Below, piece by piece: positions 33,212 to 45,377 of a DNA stretch of 64,000 bases. Every line of letters begins with the position of its first letter. Position 1 is the first letter of the stretch. This DNA is from Mycoplasma tauri (GTDB taxonomy: Bacteria; Bacillota_I; Bacilli_A; Mycoplasmatales; Metamycoplasmataceae): the NCBI RefSeq assembly GCF_016925555.1, contig NZ_CP070479.1, positions 434,001 to 498,000 on the forward strand, given 5' to 3'. The notes below the pieces were generated by a model that saw only the letters and a program-made list of their open reading frames with translations, searched no databases and was not told the DNA's origin. Position numbers and translations under genes: made by a program.

Positions 33212-36046
33212 TTATTTTCTTTCTAAAATGCTTTTCAAATATTGGCCTGTATAACTAGATTCAACTTTAGCAACTTGTTCTGGCGTTCCGGAAGCTACTA
33301 AATTACCACCGCCTTTACCACCATCTGGGCCTAAATCAATTATGTAATCGCAACACTTAATAACATCGAGATTATGCTCAATTACAATAACAGTGTCACC
33401 ATTATCTACAATATTATTTAAGACTTTTAATAAATTATCAATATCATATGAGTGTAGCCCTGTAGTTGGTTCATCAAGAACATATATTGTCTTTCCTGTA
33501 GCTTGTTTTTGTAAATAAGTAGCCAATTTTACTCTTTGAGCCTCTCCGCCACTTAAAGTTGTAGACGGTTGACCTAATTTAATATATCCAAGACCTACAT
33601 CTAAAAGGGTTTTTAATTTATTCTTGATATTAACCCTAGCGTCAAAAAATATAATTGCTTCTTCAACAGTCATTTCAAGTACATCAGAAATTGATTTACC
33701 ATGGTATTTAACTTCTAAAGTTTCTCTATTGTATCTTTTGCCATCACATTCATCACAAGGTACATAAACATCAGGTAAAAAATGCATTTCAATTTTTAAA
33801 TATCCATCGCCTTGACATTTTTCACATCTGCCACCAGGCACATTAAAACTAAATCTACCTTTTGCATAGCCTCTTGCTTTTGATTCTTCAACTGATGCAA
33901 AAATGTCCCTAATATCATCAAAAACTGATGTATATGTAGCAGGATTAGATCTTGGTGTTCTGCCAATTGGGCTTTGATTAACCGCTACTATTTTGTCAAC
34001 ATTAAAAGCTCCTCCAAATGATGTAAACTTACCTACTTTACCTTGAGCAGTTTTTGACAAATATTTAGTTAAACCTTTTACCAAAATCTCATTTACTAAG
34101 CTACTTTTTCCACTTCCAGACACTCCGGTAACTGCAATAAATTTACCAAGTGGAAACTTAACATTTATTTTTTTAAGATTGTTTTCTGCAGCTCCATTTA
34201 TGCTAAGAACTTTGCCATTTCCAGATCTTCTGAATGATGGAATTTCAATTTTTCTTTTTCCTGATAAGTAATTCCCTGTTATAGACTTATCACATTTTTT
34301 TATATCTTCTAATGAACCCTGGGCAACAATTTCACCGCCATTAACTCCAGCATAAATGCCAATATCAACTATATGATCTGCTTCACGAATTGTTTCCTCA
34401 TCATGTTCAACAACAATCAAAGTATTGCCTAAATCAACCATATTTTTAAGTGCATCAATTAGTTTTTCATTATCTTTTTGATGCAAACCAATAGAAGGCT
34501 CATCCAAAACGTATAAAACTCCTGTTAAGTTTGAACCAATTTGGGTTGCCAACTTTATTCTTTGACTTTCACCACCACTTAATGTCTCTGCATTTCTATT
34601 CAAAGTCAAATAACCAAGACCAACTTTTTTAAGAAATGATAGTCTATTATAAAGTTCATTTAAAATTAATTGAGATATATGCGCTTCTTCATTATTTAGT
34701 TCTAATTTTTCTAGAGATTCCAAAATGTCATCTACGCTCATTGAAATTAAATCATTTATATTGTAGTCATTAACCCTTACGCTTAATGCATATTGATTTA
34801 GTCTTGAACCTTTGCATTTTGAGCATGAAAATGAACCCATATATTTTTTTAATCATTCTCTGATTCTTTCGCTTGATGTATTAAAATAACTGTTTTCAAC
34901 TTTATCTAGTATGCCCTCTATATGTTTATTTCTTCTCAATTTATTCCCGCTTGACGAAATTAAAACATATTCAATGTCATCCTTTGAACCATATTTTATA
35001 ATTTCTAAATCTTCTTTTGATAAAGAATCAATTGGAGCATTTTTGTCTATTTTATAGGTGTTTAATAAAATATCAAACTCTTGTCATTCTAAATTTTGAC
35101 TATTAACAGTATTTTGAAAAATTTTAATTGCGCCATCATTTATTGTTCTTCATTTTTCAGGAACAAGCGCATCAAAATCTGCCCTTAAATTGACTCCAAG
35201 TCCCTTACATAATTCACATGAACCAAATGGTGCATTAAATGAAAATAATTTAGTGTCTATTTTTGGCATTTCAAAATCTTTATAAATACAAGAGTGGAGT
35301 TTTGAAAACTTCTTAACTTCACCTTCAATAGTTTGTATTTTAACTAAACCTTTTGAATAATTTGTTGCAATTTCAACCGCTTCAGAAATTCTATTATAAT
35401 TTTCTTCATTTAGAACAACTCTATCAATTACTATATCTACAAAGTGTTTAATATTTTTTTCAAGCTTTATCTCGTCGTCAAGAGAATAAATTTGTCCATC
35501 AACTTGAACTCTTAAATAACCATCTCTTCTTAATTTATCAAATAAATTTGCATGTGTTCCTTTTTCACCGTCAACCACAGGAGATAGGACCAAAAGCTTT
35601 GATTCATAGGGAAATTCATAAATTCCTTCAATTATCTGCTTATTAGTTTTGCTAGCAATTGGTATATTATGATTAGGACAAAATGGCTTTCCTATTCTAG
35701 CAAAAAGCAATCTAAAATAATCATAGATTTCAGTAACTGTACCAACAGTTGAACGAGGATTATTATGAGTTGTTTTTTGTTCAATAGAAATAGATGGACT
35801 CAATCCTTCTATTAAATCAACATTAGGTCTGTTTGTACCGCCAAGAAATAAGCGAGCATAATTGCTTAAACTATCCACATATTTTCTTCTGCCTTCTTCA
35901 TAAATTGTATTAAAAGCTAAACTACTCTTGCCGCTTCCAGATAATCCAGTAAAAACAATTAATTTATTTTTAGGTAAAGATAAATTAATATTTTTTAAAT
36001 TGTTTTCTTTTGCACCATGAATTATGATTTGATCTTTTGAAGACAT
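33212..36046 (-). CDS. uvrA: Excinuclease ABC subunit A
   Basis: Damage-recognition ATPase of nucleotide excision repair. 944 residues. The start at 36044-36046 is set by AAGGAGG 5 bases upstream, not the ATG 27 bases earlier. Two ABC modules: Walker [10 protein letters not shown] (first) and GVSGSGKSS (second), two [16 protein letters not shown] signatures, and zinc-finger cysteines CELCKG, CSKCKG, CEKCQG and CDECDG. It begins 10 bases after the uvrB stop, giving the order uvrB-uvrA. Confidence 0.97.
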
Positions 36047-36056
36047 AAATTCCTCC

Positions 36057-38063
36057 TTATGCGTTATTTTCACCTGCTCTTAAATCAATTATTATGTCCC
36101 TAATTTCCATAGCTCTTTCATAATTAAGTTCTTTTGCAGCTTGTTCCATTTGTTTTTTAAGATTTTCTATTAATTCATCTTTTGATAAGTTAGTATTAGG
36201 AGCTTTAGACTTTGAATTTTTAAAATAAAATGAAATAGCATCATCTATGCCATGACCTTGAATAGGCTCTGGTATTGGTTTGATAATTGTTTTTGGGATA
36301 ATATTATGTTTTTTATTATATTCTTCTTGAATTTTTCTAATTAAAGTGTTATGCTCTATTGCCTCGTTCATACTTTTAGAAACTGAGTCACCATAAAAAA
36401 TTACTCTACCGTTACTATTCCTAGCTGCTCTACCTGTTATTTGAATCAAACTTCTTGTTGATCTAAAAAAACTTTCGTTATCAGCATCAAGAACCATAAT
36501 TAAACTAACCTCTGGCAAATCTATACCTTCACGAAGTAGATTAATACCAACAACACAATCATAAATTCCTTTTCTAAGTTTTCTAAGAATTTCATTACGT
36601 TCAAAAGTTTTGTGTTCACTATGCAAATAAGCTATTTTTTCATTTCTTTCCATGAAATATCTAGTTAACTCTTCAGCAAGTGTTTTTGTTGTTGTTAATA
36701 TTAATGATCTTTCACCTTTTGTTTTTTGTTTTTGTAATTCATCATAAATATCTTCAACTTGCCCTTTTGTTGGTTTAACAGTAATTAAAGGATTTAACAA
36801 ACCTGTTGGACGAACAAATAGTGGAGTTATAACTCCATTTGTTTGATCTAACTCATACTCATCAGGGGTAGCTGAAATATAAACTTTTTGAAAATCGAAT
36901 TCACTTTCGAATTCATCAAAACGCAATGGACGGTTTTCAAGCGCACTAGGAAGTCTAAAACCATAATCAACAAGTGTTTGTTTTCTTGATCTATCACCTT
37001 TATACATCGCTTTCAATTGAGGAATCATCATATGTGATTCATCAATAAAAACAAGTGGATTTTTATCATGAAAATAATCTAATAAAGTATATGGTCTTTG
37101 ACCAAAAGTCCTATCATCTAAGTACATAGAGTAATTTTCAATCCCAGGACAAGTTCCAAATTCAGACAATGAATCCAGATCTCTTTCAACTCTTTCTTTT
37201 ATTCTTTGAGCTTCAAGAAGTTTATTATTTTTATTAAAATAATCAATTCTTTCTGTAAGTTCAACTTTAGCTAATTCACAAGTTTTTTTAATAATATCAT
37301 TGTTAACTGTATATGCATCACCAGGAAAAATTAATAATTCATTATGAGACATAATTTTTTCTTTAGTAAGTGGATTTATAGTTACAATTGTATCAATTTC
37401 ATCTCCAAAAAAATCAACTCTAATCATAAACTCGCTTGTATAAGCTGGCATTATATAAACCGTATCACCTTTAACACTAAAGGTGCCCATCTCTGTAACA
37501 AGATCATTTCTTTGATAATTTTTTTGTATAAGCATTCTTATAAAATCATTTCTTTTAATTTTTTGATTTTGTTTAATCAACATAAAGTTTTCTTCATATT
37601 CATAAGGGCTAAGAGCTCCATAAATTGCAGAAACTGAAGCCACCACAATAGTATCGTTTCTAGTCAAAATAGAGTTAACTGCACTCATACGCATAGCATC
37701 AAGCTCAGCATTTCTCTTGCTTGTTTTATCAATATATGAATCAGTTGCAGGAACATAAGCTTCAGGTCTATAATAGTCAAAATATGAAACAAAATATTCA
37801 ACCTTATTATTAGGAAAAAAACCTTTTAACTCAGAATAAAGTTGGCTAGCAAGAGTTTTATTGTGAGAGAGTACTAAAACTGGTCTATTAAATTCTTTTA
37901 TAACATTTGCTATTGTGAAAGTCTTACCACTACCGGTTACTCCTTGCAAAACTTGACTTTTTAGTCCATTTTCAATGCCATCAACTATTTCTTTTATAGC
38001 TTTTGGTTGGTCTCCTGCGGGTTTGTATTCTGACTTTAATTCAAAACGATTGATATTATTCAT
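36057..38063 (-). CDS. uvrB: Excinuclease ABC subunit B
   Basis: Helicase-like subunit that loads onto damaged DNA with UvrA and recruits UvrC. 668 residues. Walker [14 protein letters not shown] box in [10 protein letters not shown], the damage-binding beta-hairpin [16 protein letters not shown], helicase motifs [15 protein letters not shown] and QITGRAARN, and a C-terminal UVR motif near [11 protein letters not shown]. No TGA codon interrupts it. The ribosome binding site is weak. Probable operon uvrB-uvrA, with the NERD and DUF45 genes following. Confidence 0.97.
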   Translation of the reverse strand: MNNINRFELKSEYKPAGDQPKAIKEIVDGIENGLKSQVLQGVTGSGKTFTIANVIKEFNRPVLVLSHNKTLASQLYSELKGFFPNNKVEYFVSYFDYYRPEAYVPATDSYIDKTSKRNAELDAMRMSAVNSILTRNDTIVVASVSAIYGALSPYEYEENFMLIKQNQKIKRNDFIRMLIQKNYQRNDLVTEMGTFSVKGDTVYIMPAYTSEFMIRVDFFGDEIDTIVTINPLTKEKIMSHNELLIFPGDAYTVNNDIIKKTCELAKVELTERIDYFNKNNKLLEAQRIKERVERDLDSLSEFGTCPGIENYSMYLDDRTFGQRPYTLLDYFHDKNPLVFIDESHMMIPQLKAMYKGDRSRKQTLVDYGFRLPSALENRPLRFDEFESEFDFQKVYISATPDEYELDQTNGVITPLFVRPTGLLNPLITVKPTKGQVEDIYDELQKQKTKGERSLILTTTKTLAEELTRYFMERNEKIAYLHSEHKTFERNEILRKLRKGIYDCVVGINLLREGIDLPEVSLIMVLDADNESFFRSTRSLIQITGRAARNSNGRVIFYGDSVSKSMNEAIEHNTLIRKIQEEYNKKHNIIPKTIIKPIPEPIQGHGIDDAISFYFKNSKSKAPNTNLSKDELIENLKKQMEQAAKELNYERAMEIRDIIIDLRAGENNA

Positions 38064-38103
38064 AACATAATTATAATTAAAATTTAATTGAAAATTAAAA
38101 TAA

Positions 38104-38120
38104 AAACAGCAATGCTGTTT
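38104..38120 (-). terminator. Terminator upstream of uvrB
   Basis: AAACAGCA and TGCTGTTT inverted repeat with a T-run on the minus strand, ending the ktrB operon. Confidence 0.7.
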
Positions 38121-38138
38121 CTATTAACTTCTGTATTA

Positions 38139-38615
38139 TTAATCATTTTCGAAAAAGATTTTATCAACGGTTGGTGTGTTATTGTCGTTTTGTCCATTAA
38201 GTCACAAAGCTATTTTTTTTCTTTCATATCTAGATATTCAATTTCTTCTTAAATTAATCATATTAAAAGCATAAGAAGCTCAAAAAACATAAAATTTTAG
38301 CAACCAAAAATATGGTTTTCTACTTCTTCATGGATTTGTATCATTATTTAGTGCTCTATCAACAATAAATGATAAGTTAAATAATTGAAGTAATGGTCCA
38401 AGAATAATGATTCATATAGGTAATAAAATGCCCATTGAAATCAATAAACCTATAGCTATGTCATCTCACTTTAATCTTACTAAAATAGCTATAGATGAGG
38501 CCAAAAGGTATAAAAATATTATCACACCAGTAAAAAAAGTTGGGTAAAGTTTTGCTTTATTTTTTGAATAACTTGCAATTTTTTCTAATTTATCAATTGG
38601 TAAATTATTATCCAT
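38139..38615 (-). CDS. Small membrane protein downstream of ktrB
   Basis: 158 residues with two clear hydrophobic helices (about residues 27-46 and 55-85), then a Trp/Arg/Lys-rich tail with several TGA-coded Trp. Start at MDNNLPI, with AGGAG 4 bases upstream. It begins 7 bases after the ktrB stop. I recognise no family. Its coupling to ktrB suggests an accessory role in potassium uptake, which is inference only. Confidence 0.75.
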
Positions 38616-38622
38616 TTTTCTC

Positions 38623-40170
38623 CTATCCAATAGTAACAGCTTCAGATATATATTCATATTTATATGAATAATTTTTCTTGTTGGTTCAAATGAGAACGCT
38701 ACTACTAATTCCAAATTGACCAATAAACATAATAATACTTAGTGTTATTTTGGTTGCTATGTTTAAATCACTTGTGATACCAGTTGATAAACCAGTAGTA
38801 CCAAATGCAGATAAAACTTCGAAAAATATATGTGTAGAATTATATTTTTTACTATCTATTTTACCTGAAAAGTAATCAAAACTTGACATAGATATAAGAG
38901 TTGCGAAAATAACTAAAATAATAGCAATAGTTGCAACTACAGAGCTCATTTTAACAGTCTCATCATCTATCCTACGTTTAAATGCTCTTACGCTAGGGCG
39001 ACCAAAACTTTTTGCAATAATTGATAAGAATAAAATACCACAAGTGGTTGTTCTTATACCACCACCAGTTGAAGCAGGAGCCGCACCAATAAATGACAAG
39101 ATACCAAGAACTCAAATTGATGGTTCTGTCATGTGATTTAATTCAATTGTTGAAAAACCTGCACTACGAGTTGACATTACCATAAAAAATATAGATCATA
39201 CTCGATATCCTTCATTACTATAAAATAAACCATTATTATGAATTATTGACTCTGATTTTACACTTGCTGCTTCAAAGGACACTACAAATATAAAACCAAT
39301 TAAAGAAACAATAAAAAATGTAAATAATGATATTTTTGTAAATAAACTTCATTTATATTTGACTTTTTTGTTTTTTATTTTTGCTCGAATATAGCTTGCA
39401 AAATCATGAATGACTGGATAACCAATACCACCAATAATAAACAATAATAGGAAAATTATTTGCAAACCTATATTTTTATAATATGGCAATAATGATTTGT
39501 CTCCTATTATGTCAAAGCCTGCATTATTTAATGCACTTATAGCATGAAAAATTCCATACCTAAAACTTAATTCAACATTACCTTTTGATTCTACATAATT
39601 AACATATTTAGGAAGATATTGAGTTGAAAGAGGATTAAAACAATAGAAATAGATTGTTAAAATACAAGAAGCTATAAACAATGTAATAATCAAAAATATC
39701 ATGGAATCTTTTATCATGCTTCTATTTTTAAAATAATCTGAGTTTCCTCGCTCATATGAAATTAGTTCTACATCATTAAGCGACATGCGACCACGCATAA
39801 ATATAACATTAATTAAAAATATTTTCAAAGCAAAAATACCAAGACCACCGATTAAAATACAAATCGCTATTATGCTCTGACCAAACATATTAAATGCAGC
39901 ATATGCACTGTGAATTGATAAACCTGTTGAACTAAAAGCACTTGAAATAGTAAAAAAAGAATCTACAAATGTAATTTTATTACCCTTCGTATATTCTGCA
40001 TTATGTGAAATTGGACTATAAAGAAAAAGCGAGGCAACTAAAACTATTAATAAATAAACAAAAAAAATAAGTTTAATTTTTGTTCCTTTTTTAGACAAAA
40101 GGCCAATTTTTCTGAAAAAAGCTATTATTTTGCTGTTTCTCCATCAATCTTTAAATCTATTATGTTTCAT
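38623..40170 (-). CDS. ktrB: Potassium uptake protein KtrB
   Basis: Membrane subunit of the Ktr K+ system, 515 residues. It has the four-fold repeated pore with filter-like segments: SAFSSTGLSIHS, SALNNAGFDI, STRSAGFSTIEL and SAFGTTGLSTG, each with the selectivity Gly. The start at 40168-40170 extends about 24 residues beyond a later internal TTG (MKHNRFKDWW). KtrA lies head-to-head 108 bases away. In the family, KtrA gates KtrB through nucleotides. Confidence 0.93.
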
Positions 40171-40278
40171 GATCAGTATTACCTTATTATAATAGTATTA
40201 TTTATAACACTTTTAAAATATTTATTTAAAATTAAATTATTATTGCATACATATTTTAAATTATTTTACGGAGTTAAG

Positions 40279-40947
40279 ATGTCTAAGAAGAGAAATAAAG
40301 ATATTTGCGTCATTGGAGCTGGTCGTTTTGGTCAAGCAGTAATTAATCAACTATCAAAAATGGATTGTTCGCTTTTGATAGTTGATAGTAATGAACAAAG
40401 ACTAAGCGAATATAAAGATGTAGCTCACAAAATTGTAATTGCTGATGCAGCTAACACTAAAACATTAAAAGCTTTAAATATAAAGGAAATGGATACTGTA
40501 GTTGTTGCAGTTTCTGACAATATAGATATTGTTGCAGCTTTATTAGAAATGGACATCAATAATATTATAGTAAGAGCAAGATCTAGAAGACATGCCAGAG
40601 TTCTCAAACAAATTGGTGTTAATGTTATTATCCAACCAGAATATGAAGCTGGTTTGAGAACTGCTTTAATAGCAGCAAATCCAAACTTCATGCGTTTTAG
40701 CCAAAACTTACAAGAAGTTGGCGATGGTTTTGTTATTGGAACTACTAGCTTAAACAATGCTAAATATGAAGGCAAAACAATTAAAGAAGTAAAATTCTAC
40801 GATTATGGTGTTAGTGTTGTTTTAATTAAAAGAGGAGCTAAAAGCATTCTTCCTGGTGGTTTAACTACTCTAGAAAAAGGTGATATTATGACTTTAATTG
40901 GTAAAGTTCAAGATGTTACTAATGCTCTAGGAGAACTTAATAAATAA
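40279..40947 (+). CDS. ktrA: Potassium uptake regulatory subunit KtrA
   Basis: 222 residues, the cytoplasmic gating ring of KtrB. Start at MSKKRNKD with ACGGAG upstream. The N-terminal RCK Rossmann fold has CVIGAGRFGQAV and Asp of LLIVDSN at the ribose position; RARSRRHARVL follows. The C-terminal RCK_C domain (about 140-222) is where c-di-AMP binds in the family. It is divergent from ktrB, unlike the common ktrAB operon order, so the two should share a 108-base promoter region (40171-40278). Confidence 0.95.
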   Translation: MSKKRNKDICVIGAGRFGQAVINQLSKMDCSLLIVDSNEQRLSEYKDVAHKIVIADAANTKTLKALNIKEMDTVVVAVSDNIDIVAALLEMDINNIIVRARSRRHARVLKQIGVNVIIQPEYEAGLRTALIAANPNFMRFSQNLQEVGDGFVIGTTSLNNAKYEGKTIKEVKFYDYGVSVVLIKRGAKSILPGGLTTLEKGDIMTLIGKVQDVTNALGELNK

Positions 40948-40969
40948 TAAATTTAATAATAATTTATTG

Positions 40970-41000
40970 AACGTCTACATGCTTGCATGGGCGTTTTTTT
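40970..41000 (+). terminator. Terminator after ktrA
   Basis: Stem CATGC/GCATG with outer AACG/CGTT pairing, followed by a run of T. The remaining gap to 41166 shows no gene. Confidence 0.75.
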
Positions 41001-41166
41001 ATATTTATATTGAAGTAATATTCATAAAAAGTTACTTTTCATTCTATTTAATAGGTTTTTCACTAAAAAAATGAGAGTTAATATAATAGAAATTTACTTA
41101 TTTAATATAAAAATTAAAAAAATTTATAAAAAAAATGCACAAATTGCGTACATTTAACTTGTTTAA

Positions 41167-42591
41167 TTAAAAAGCAAATGAAAAAGGCTTATCTAAATTA
41201 ATTTTAACTTTTACAGTTTCATTTTGGCCATTAACATTTTCAACATAGTAAGCTTCATTTAATTCTCATTTTCCTTTGAATTTAGGAACAAATTTAAAAT
41301 TAATAACTAATTTATTACCGTTAATAGTTATTTGTGGATTAGGTTTTTTGTTAATATCTAAATTAAATTCTTTACCTGGTACACCATTTTGAGAAAAACT
41401 AAGTCTAACTTTTGGAACGCGTGGTGGCTTAGAATTAATATGATCAATAACATCTTGAGTTGTATTTATTTCTCAATTAAAAGTCGTCATCCTTGGTTTT
41501 CATTGTGGATCCTGAGCTTTAAAACTTTCTGATCTAATTTGTACTTGATATGTTTTTATTTCTTTTTCATCTCAAGTGCTTTATTCTTTTATTTTCTCAA
41601 TCTCTTCATCCATTTTATTTTGCAATTGTTCATATTCACCAACAGTTGCTAAATATTGTGGAGCAGATTCATAAATTTCTTTTGCTTTTGATAAAATATC
41701 AGCAAACATTTTTTTGGCTTGAGGATCGTTTTCATCTTGTGAAGAATAGAAATCTACTAATTCTTTATAATTTTTCTCAAATTCACCGCGACTACTTTCT
41801 TTAAGTCTAGGATATATTGATTTGAGAATTTCTTCTAATTTTAATAATACATTCTGATAACTTTCCTTATCTGGATTAGCGTCTAATGATGATATTGTTG
41901 CTTCAATTTTCTTTTTAAGTTCATTCTTTAATTCATCTGAAGAACCCGCATATGAATTGTGATTTTCCATACTATTTTCGCCAGATGGAACTGTAGTATT
42001 ACTATGTGCTTGTTCAAATTCTTTAATAAATTTTTCAAGTTCTTCTTTTGCTTCTTGTTTTGTTGCAAATTCAGTTCTAAAACCAAATTCATTAGCACTT
42101 TTATTGTGACTTTCAGTATTCATATCATAAATAACATCTAATACTTCTTTATATGCTTCTTCATAATTATTTTCAGCATGACCAAGATAATATTGTTCGT
42201 CAACTAGCAATGAAATAAATTCTTTCTCTGCTTTAGTATAATCATCACTTTTTAGATATGTATCTTTAAGATCTTCAAAAACTTTTTTTCATGGAACACG
42301 TGCGAATGTTGAATCTGATAATCCATCTAAAGCGTTTTGAACATCTTGAAGTTTGCCTGATTTCTTCAACTTAGAAAATGCAGACTCATGTTTAATTGAT
42401 GGTTGAATGGGTACATCAATATTGTCCTGATTATCTTTATCTGGATTAACTGGGTTATCAATGTTTTTCTGTATTTGCTTACTTTCACCTCTAATTTGGC
42501 CTCTATTAGCACATGAAGCTGCAACTAATGGGAAAATTGCTATTGATGATAATGAACCTAAAAATAATGTTAATTTATGATTTTTTTTCAT
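41167..42591 (-). pseudogene. Lipoprotein gene interrupted by an in-frame TAA
   Basis: A 475-codon reading frame with one TAA at 41581-41583. Before it, 336 residues: signal peptide with lipobox LVAASC (Cys about residue 26) and then a mostly helical Glu/Lys/Asn-rich region ending EEIEKIKE. After it, 137 codons in the same frame encode a beta-rich, Trp-containing domain starting STWDEKEIKTYQ, with no good start codon. The C-terminal part resembles end-domains of other lipoproteins here. So either the gene is truncated by a point mutation or the frame is a sequencing error. The upstream part could still give a functional, shorter lipoprotein. Confidence 0.7.
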
Positions 42592-42816
42592 TGTGTCCTC
42601 TCATTGTAAAAAATTAATATTAATTGTAATGTTAATCTGTTAATTAAGTTTAATAATTATAAATAAAATTTAATAATAATTAAGCATATTATTTCAAGTA
42701 ATTAAATTTATTGTTGTTATTTTTATTCTTTTTTTATAGGCTGTTTAAAAAAATAAATACAAAATTTTTAGTAAAAAAAGTTGCGTAAAATTATTATTTT
42801 AAATGTTATAAAATAT

Positions 42817-45249
42817 ATGAATATGGCTAAAAATATAAGAAATCAAGTTTTGAGCATAGATGAATGTTTTTATAAAACAAATAATAATGAGAATATTGTT
42901 GATATTAAAAAAGTAAAAATTTTAAAAAATGAAAGTGTAATTTTTTTAGTTAATGACAACTCATTAAGTCTTTTCAATAATAATTTTTGAAAAATTTTAA
43001 AAAGTAATTCTAATCAATTAATTTCTTGTTTTAATAATGCTCCAAAAACTAATTTTAAAAAATATGTAAAAGGTAAAAAATCCTTAGAAAAAATTAACTT
43101 TTTTAATATTAAAAATATAAATCAAAAAGGAAAAAAATCTTGTTTACTAGAATATTTTTCACAAATAAATACTAGCCTAACTGTTGAAAAAAGCAAAATT
43201 GACATAATACTAAAAACACTTAGGAGATATGAATTTGCAATAAAAACAAATATGTACAAAATTATTCAAACTAAGATTAACCACTTTTATAATTATTTCC
43301 AAAATCTTGACAATTATTTATTTTTAAGCATTCATAAAATACATAATTTTATTAAAGAAAAAAAATACAAATTAGCCTATGAAGAAGTCTTATTATTAAA
43401 AAAAGAACAAGAAAAAATTATTACATTAATAATCAAGTTAATTATTAATATAAATATAAAATTTAACAACCATTTCAATTTTTTAAAGGATGTCATAGTT
43501 AACAATATTGATTATTCAGGAGATAATAAATTAATTTTATTGGAAAGCCAATACAATTTTGTTAAAAAATTTGCAAATGCAAACATGTTTGATATTAAAA
43601 AAGGTTTAATTATTAGAGATAAAACAAATGCTATTAGAATATTAGAGGACATGTTAAAAAAAATAAAAAATGATGCAATAGAAGAACTAAAATATCTAAT
43701 AAATAAATACAAACATAAAATGCATAATGATAAAGAAAGAGCAAATTTATTTGAAAAATCTTCTCCTCAATATCGTTTTTTAATTAAAAAAACTGAAGTA
43801 GAAAAACATATTTATAAATTATTAACTAATAATTTTAAAAAATTACAATTTTTATCTGTTGAAGAAATTCATGATTTAGGAAAAAATTTAAATTATGAAC
43901 TTAAATATTTTATTAACAATAATTTATCCTCATTCCATTACAATCAAAAATCATTTAATATTCCAGATATAAGATTTGAAATTTCAGAAAACTTTACATT
44001 CAATATTGAATCATATATAACATCATCAGAGCAAACAGAAAAAAATATTTTAAAAAACATTAGAAAAAATAAAGAAATAATAGCCAAAACAAAAGAAAAA
44101 TTTTATAAAGTCAACGATGATTATAAATTTGATGTTTTAATTAAAGATTTAAAAACAGAAATAAACCAACAAAAAAGTCGTATTGAATGAAGAAAAAAAC
44201 TTGAAAAAAATAAACATGATATTTTTTTAAAAAACAATAAAGAAATGTTTGACTTAATTTTTAAAACAGATGAAATATTTGAAAAAATATCTAAAAAAAT
44301 TCAAAAAATTGGAACTCCAATGTGATTTTTAAAGAAATGAATTTTTCCATTTTTTAAAGGAAAAAATACTGATTTTATGGATTTTTATAATGAAATCCAA
44401 AAATTTAAAAATACTTACAATGGATTCAGTTCACTTTTTGGTAAATTTATTTCTTTATTAAAAACTTTGCTTGAAGAAGAAAATATAAGCAGAAAAAAAA
44501 TAAAGGAATCTTACTTATTTATGCTTTTTATAGATATTTTTGACAAATCTGGCATACCTGTTTCTAACATTGTTTCAGATATTGAAGATGTTTCATATTT
44601 TAATAAAGTTAAAATGGCATTTATTTCTAAATTTGTTAATAAACCAAAATTAGTAATAGTCGAAGATGATATTAACAACAAAGATTTTATTCAAAAAAAT
44701 AAGCTTATTGAAGACATGAATAGAATTGCAAAGAGTCATGATTCAAGTTTCTTATTTTTAACTAATAATAAAGAGCTGTTGAATCAAAGTTTTGACTTTT
44801 GTTTCATGATAGTAAATAACAAAGAAATCGAATATGGATCAATCAAATCTATATTAACTGACCCTATTAATCCAATAGTTAAATTCAACATTTTAGGAAA
44901 AAATATTCCAAAAGATGCTATTAATGTATCTGATGATAATTTTATTTTTAGTGATGAAATAAAAATAAATAATGAACACTTTTTAATTTCAACATACAAC
45001 CAATTTAAATCTTGAACTACTACAAAAAAACAAGATTCCACAAATGATGCAAAAAACTTAGTGGAAAATGCGCGTGATCAAGAAAAAACAATTTCCGTAC
45101 AATTGGAAAACTTGATAACTCCTTTTTACAATGAAGAATCAATAATAATTGATATAAAAAAATCTGATATAGAAAATAATGAACAAATGATAAAAACAAG
45201 CAACCTAATCAAAGAATTTGAAAATATGCATAAAATGGCTAAAAAATAG
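42817..45249 (+). CDS. OppF-like pseudo-ATPase (degenerate ABC protein)
   Basis: An 810-residue protein that follows the layout of the long mycoplasma oligopeptide transporter ATPase OppF, including a large helical insert (about residues 130-560). Where Walker A should be, IFLVNDNSLSLFNN stands in for the GESGSGKT loop. The signature region (VSDIEDVSYFNKVK) has no LSGGQ, Walker B reads KLVIVEDD, and the H-loop reads FLTNN. The typical end SIKSILTDPINPIVKF matches the OppF DP-HPYTK region. No opp permease genes are nearby. Likely a non-catalytic partner or relic. The start is uncertain: no ribosome binding site; 42817 or 42823 are the ATG options, and a TTG lies at 42781. Confidence 0.7.
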
Positions 45250-45268
45250 CATATTTTATGCTTTTTTT
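45229..45268 (+). terminator. Terminator overlapping the end of the OppF-like gene
   Basis: GCATAAAAT pairs with ATTTTATGC (45229-45237 with 45253-45261) followed by seven T. The stem begins inside the last codons. Confidence 0.85.
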
Positions 45269-45377
45269 ATAATCTCCCAAAATAGCTATTTGTGCTATAA
45301 TTTATAAGATATATTATTAATTTACGAAGTATGATAATTTTTTGTAAATAATTTGTAATTTTATGTGGGGGCCAAAT

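Noticed and set aside
45269-45377. Possible T-box leader before valS
   Set aside because: Only about 110 bases with no specifier stem, T-box sequence or antiterminator visible.
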